Shown: in pieces, positions 63,901-64,000 of the stretch
How the letters are laid out: the number at the start of each line of letters is the position of its first letter
Numbering within the stretch: position 1 is the first letter of the stretch
Source: Shewanella nanhaiensis
GTDB lineage: Bacteria; Pseudomonadota; Gammaproteobacteria; Enterobacterales; Shewanellaceae
Assembly: GCF_019457885.1 (NCBI RefSeq)
Contig: NZ_JAHZST010000008.1
Location: forward strand, 124,001-188,000
Direction of reading: 5' to 3'
Length of the DNA stretch: 64,000 bases
Translations under genes and position numbers: made by a program
Notes under the pieces: model-generated
Told to the model about the DNA's origin: nothing
What the model saw: the letters and a program-made list of their open reading frames with translations, nothing else
Database searches by the model: none

Positions 63901-63988
63901 TCATGGAGTTAAAGCCAAGGAGTAGCAGTAGGAAGCTTATCGAGGCGGCGAGTACCGGCCTGCGAATAAAGATATCAGTAAAGCGCAT
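60911..63988 (-). CDS. RND efflux pump inner-membrane subunit
   Basis: 1025 residues, 12 membrane helices in two halves with two large periplasmic loops (HAE-1 family). It begins MRFTDIFIRRPVLAASISFLLLLLG; the proton-relay pair is in GLVVDDAIVVVENVDRHI, with a conserved block GRSIPLSSLVDIEM in the second half. It exports drugs or other amphiphiles with a membrane-fusion protein, whose gene should lie just upstream beyond the right edge, and an outer-membrane channel. GGGAG six bases before the ATG confirms the start, so the gene is complete. Confidence 0.93.
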   Translation of the reverse strand: MRFTDIFIRRPVLAASISFLLLLLGFNSMSSMQVREYPEMTNTVVTVSTSYYGADANLIQGFITQPLEQALAQADNVDFMTSDSSLGTSKITVYMKLNTDPNGALADILAKVNSVRSQLPKEAEDSTVDMSTGSQTSVLYISFYSDQINSSQITDYLERVVKPQLFTINGVAKVNLYGGIKYAMRIWLDPARMGAFNLSSSEVMQVLQANNYQSAVGQANGTFTLFNGTADTQVATVEELKKLVIASKDGLVVRLGDIAEVSLDKSHDVYRALADGQEAVVVGLDVTPTANPLIVAEDARELMPDIQRNLPVSMKARILYDSSLAIDESISEVIKTIGEAALIVIVVITLFLGSLRAVIIPIVTIPLSLIGVAVIMQMFGFTLNLMTLLAMVLAIGLVVDDAIVVVENVDRHIKLGETPFRAAIIGTREIAVPVISMTITLAAVYAPIALMGGITGSLFKEFALTLAGAVFISGIVALTLSPMMCSKILKPHSTPNRFEQGVERFLEGMTNRYQSMLNAVMERRPVVIAFAFIVFATLPVLFSFIPSELAPNEDKSVVMMMGTAPSTANLDYIQSNMTLVTDIIKSHPESDASLAFVGIPSSNQAFGIAPLVPWSERDKSQKEMQKILGDEVKQIPGMAVTTFQMPELPGASGGLPIQFVITTSNSFESLFQIGSSVLEKVQNSPLFVYSEINLKFDSGTMKIHIKRDLAGSYGITMQDIGVTLTTMMSDGYVNRINLDGRSYEVIPQVERQFRDNPESLDGFYVKAADGRSIPLSSLVDIEMVAQPRSLPHFNQMNALTVGGVATPGVAIGDAIDFLKNIGDNDLPKGYDYDFLGEARQYVTEGSALFATFGLALAIIFLVLASQFESVRDPLVILVSVPLAISGALIALGWTHIFGLSSMNIYTQVGLITLVGLITKHGILMCEVAKEEQLHNGLSKMDAIKLAATVRLRPILMTTAAMIAGLIPLLFAVGAGAVARFNIGLVIVSGLAIGTAFTLFVLPVIYTYLAERHEPLPEFEEELKLS

Positions 63989-64000
63989 TGCCAGCTCCCG

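Noticed and set aside
1..64000. CRISPR array, prophage, rRNA or tRNA genes
   Set aside because: I saw no regularly spaced identical short repeats with unique spacers, no phage structural genes, and no tRNA or rRNA sequence; the tandem arrays present have no unique spacers.

Overview
The window reads as chromosome of a marine gammaproteobacterium, most likely Shewanella or a close relative. The reasons are the srkA-dsbA-yihG neighbourhood, a class II ilvC beside ilvY, an ilvLGMEDA operon with an intact ilvG, a quinol-oxidase cyo operon, an MSHA-type pilin, and short intergenic motifs of the ATACCAATCGGTAT kind. Species was assigned from gene content and not by any search.

Layout. 1-10.5 kb: the end of srkA, dsbA, a candidate small RNA gene, ytfK, zapB, a DUF1223 protein, two tandem outer-membrane barrel paralogues, a branched-chain aminotransferase, a small lipoprotein, two tandem YihG-type acyltransferases and comM. 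10.5-20.8 kb: envelope and secreted proteins (Bax, an 809-residue lipoprotein, GST with a divergent LysR, a DsbA-like/GspC-like fusion lipoprotein, a two-PPC SGNH esterase with a divergent AraC regulator). 20.8-25.6 kb: cyoABCDE on the minus strand. 26.2-29.6 kb: a frameshifted AhpD-type gene under a two-operator promoter, DUF2024, rof, cysE, and a diguanylate cyclase. 29.7-39.7 kb: the isoleucine/valine region ilvY<>ilvC, then ilvL-GMEDA with an attenuator. 39.9-46.4 kb: class V aminotransferase, metallo-beta-lactamase-fold hydrolase with divergent TetR, and an OprC-type copper receptor whose 3' end has been copied four times in tandem, then a 2OG-Fe(II) oxygenase.

46.4-51.7 kb is accessory DNA. 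It holds 148-bp tandem repeats, a RelE/StbD toxin-antitoxin pair, a family of structured palindromic repeats whose stems covary, a DUF4062 gene ending inside a canonical-looking integron attC site, a truncated second cassette, and a pilin gene bracketed by 34-bp direct repeats. No integrase is visible. 51.7-64 kb returns to ordinary chromosome: a PH-like/M48 peptidase with three AIM24-family paralogues in one operon, an SNF-type transporter, Lrp, pgpB, creD, ubiK, a 314-bp MITE-like element and an RND efflux pump.

How it works together. The ilv genes give a complete pathway from pyruvate or threonine to Ile/Val, controlled by IlvY (ilvC) and by leader-peptide attenuation (ilvGMEDA). Several operator-like palindromes lie between divergent regulator/target pairs. 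The most unusual items are the solitary attC cassette, the covarying repeat family, the thiol-domain/GspC fusion, the TonB-receptor 3'-end array, and the unannotated minus-strand RNA candidate near 1.5 kb.
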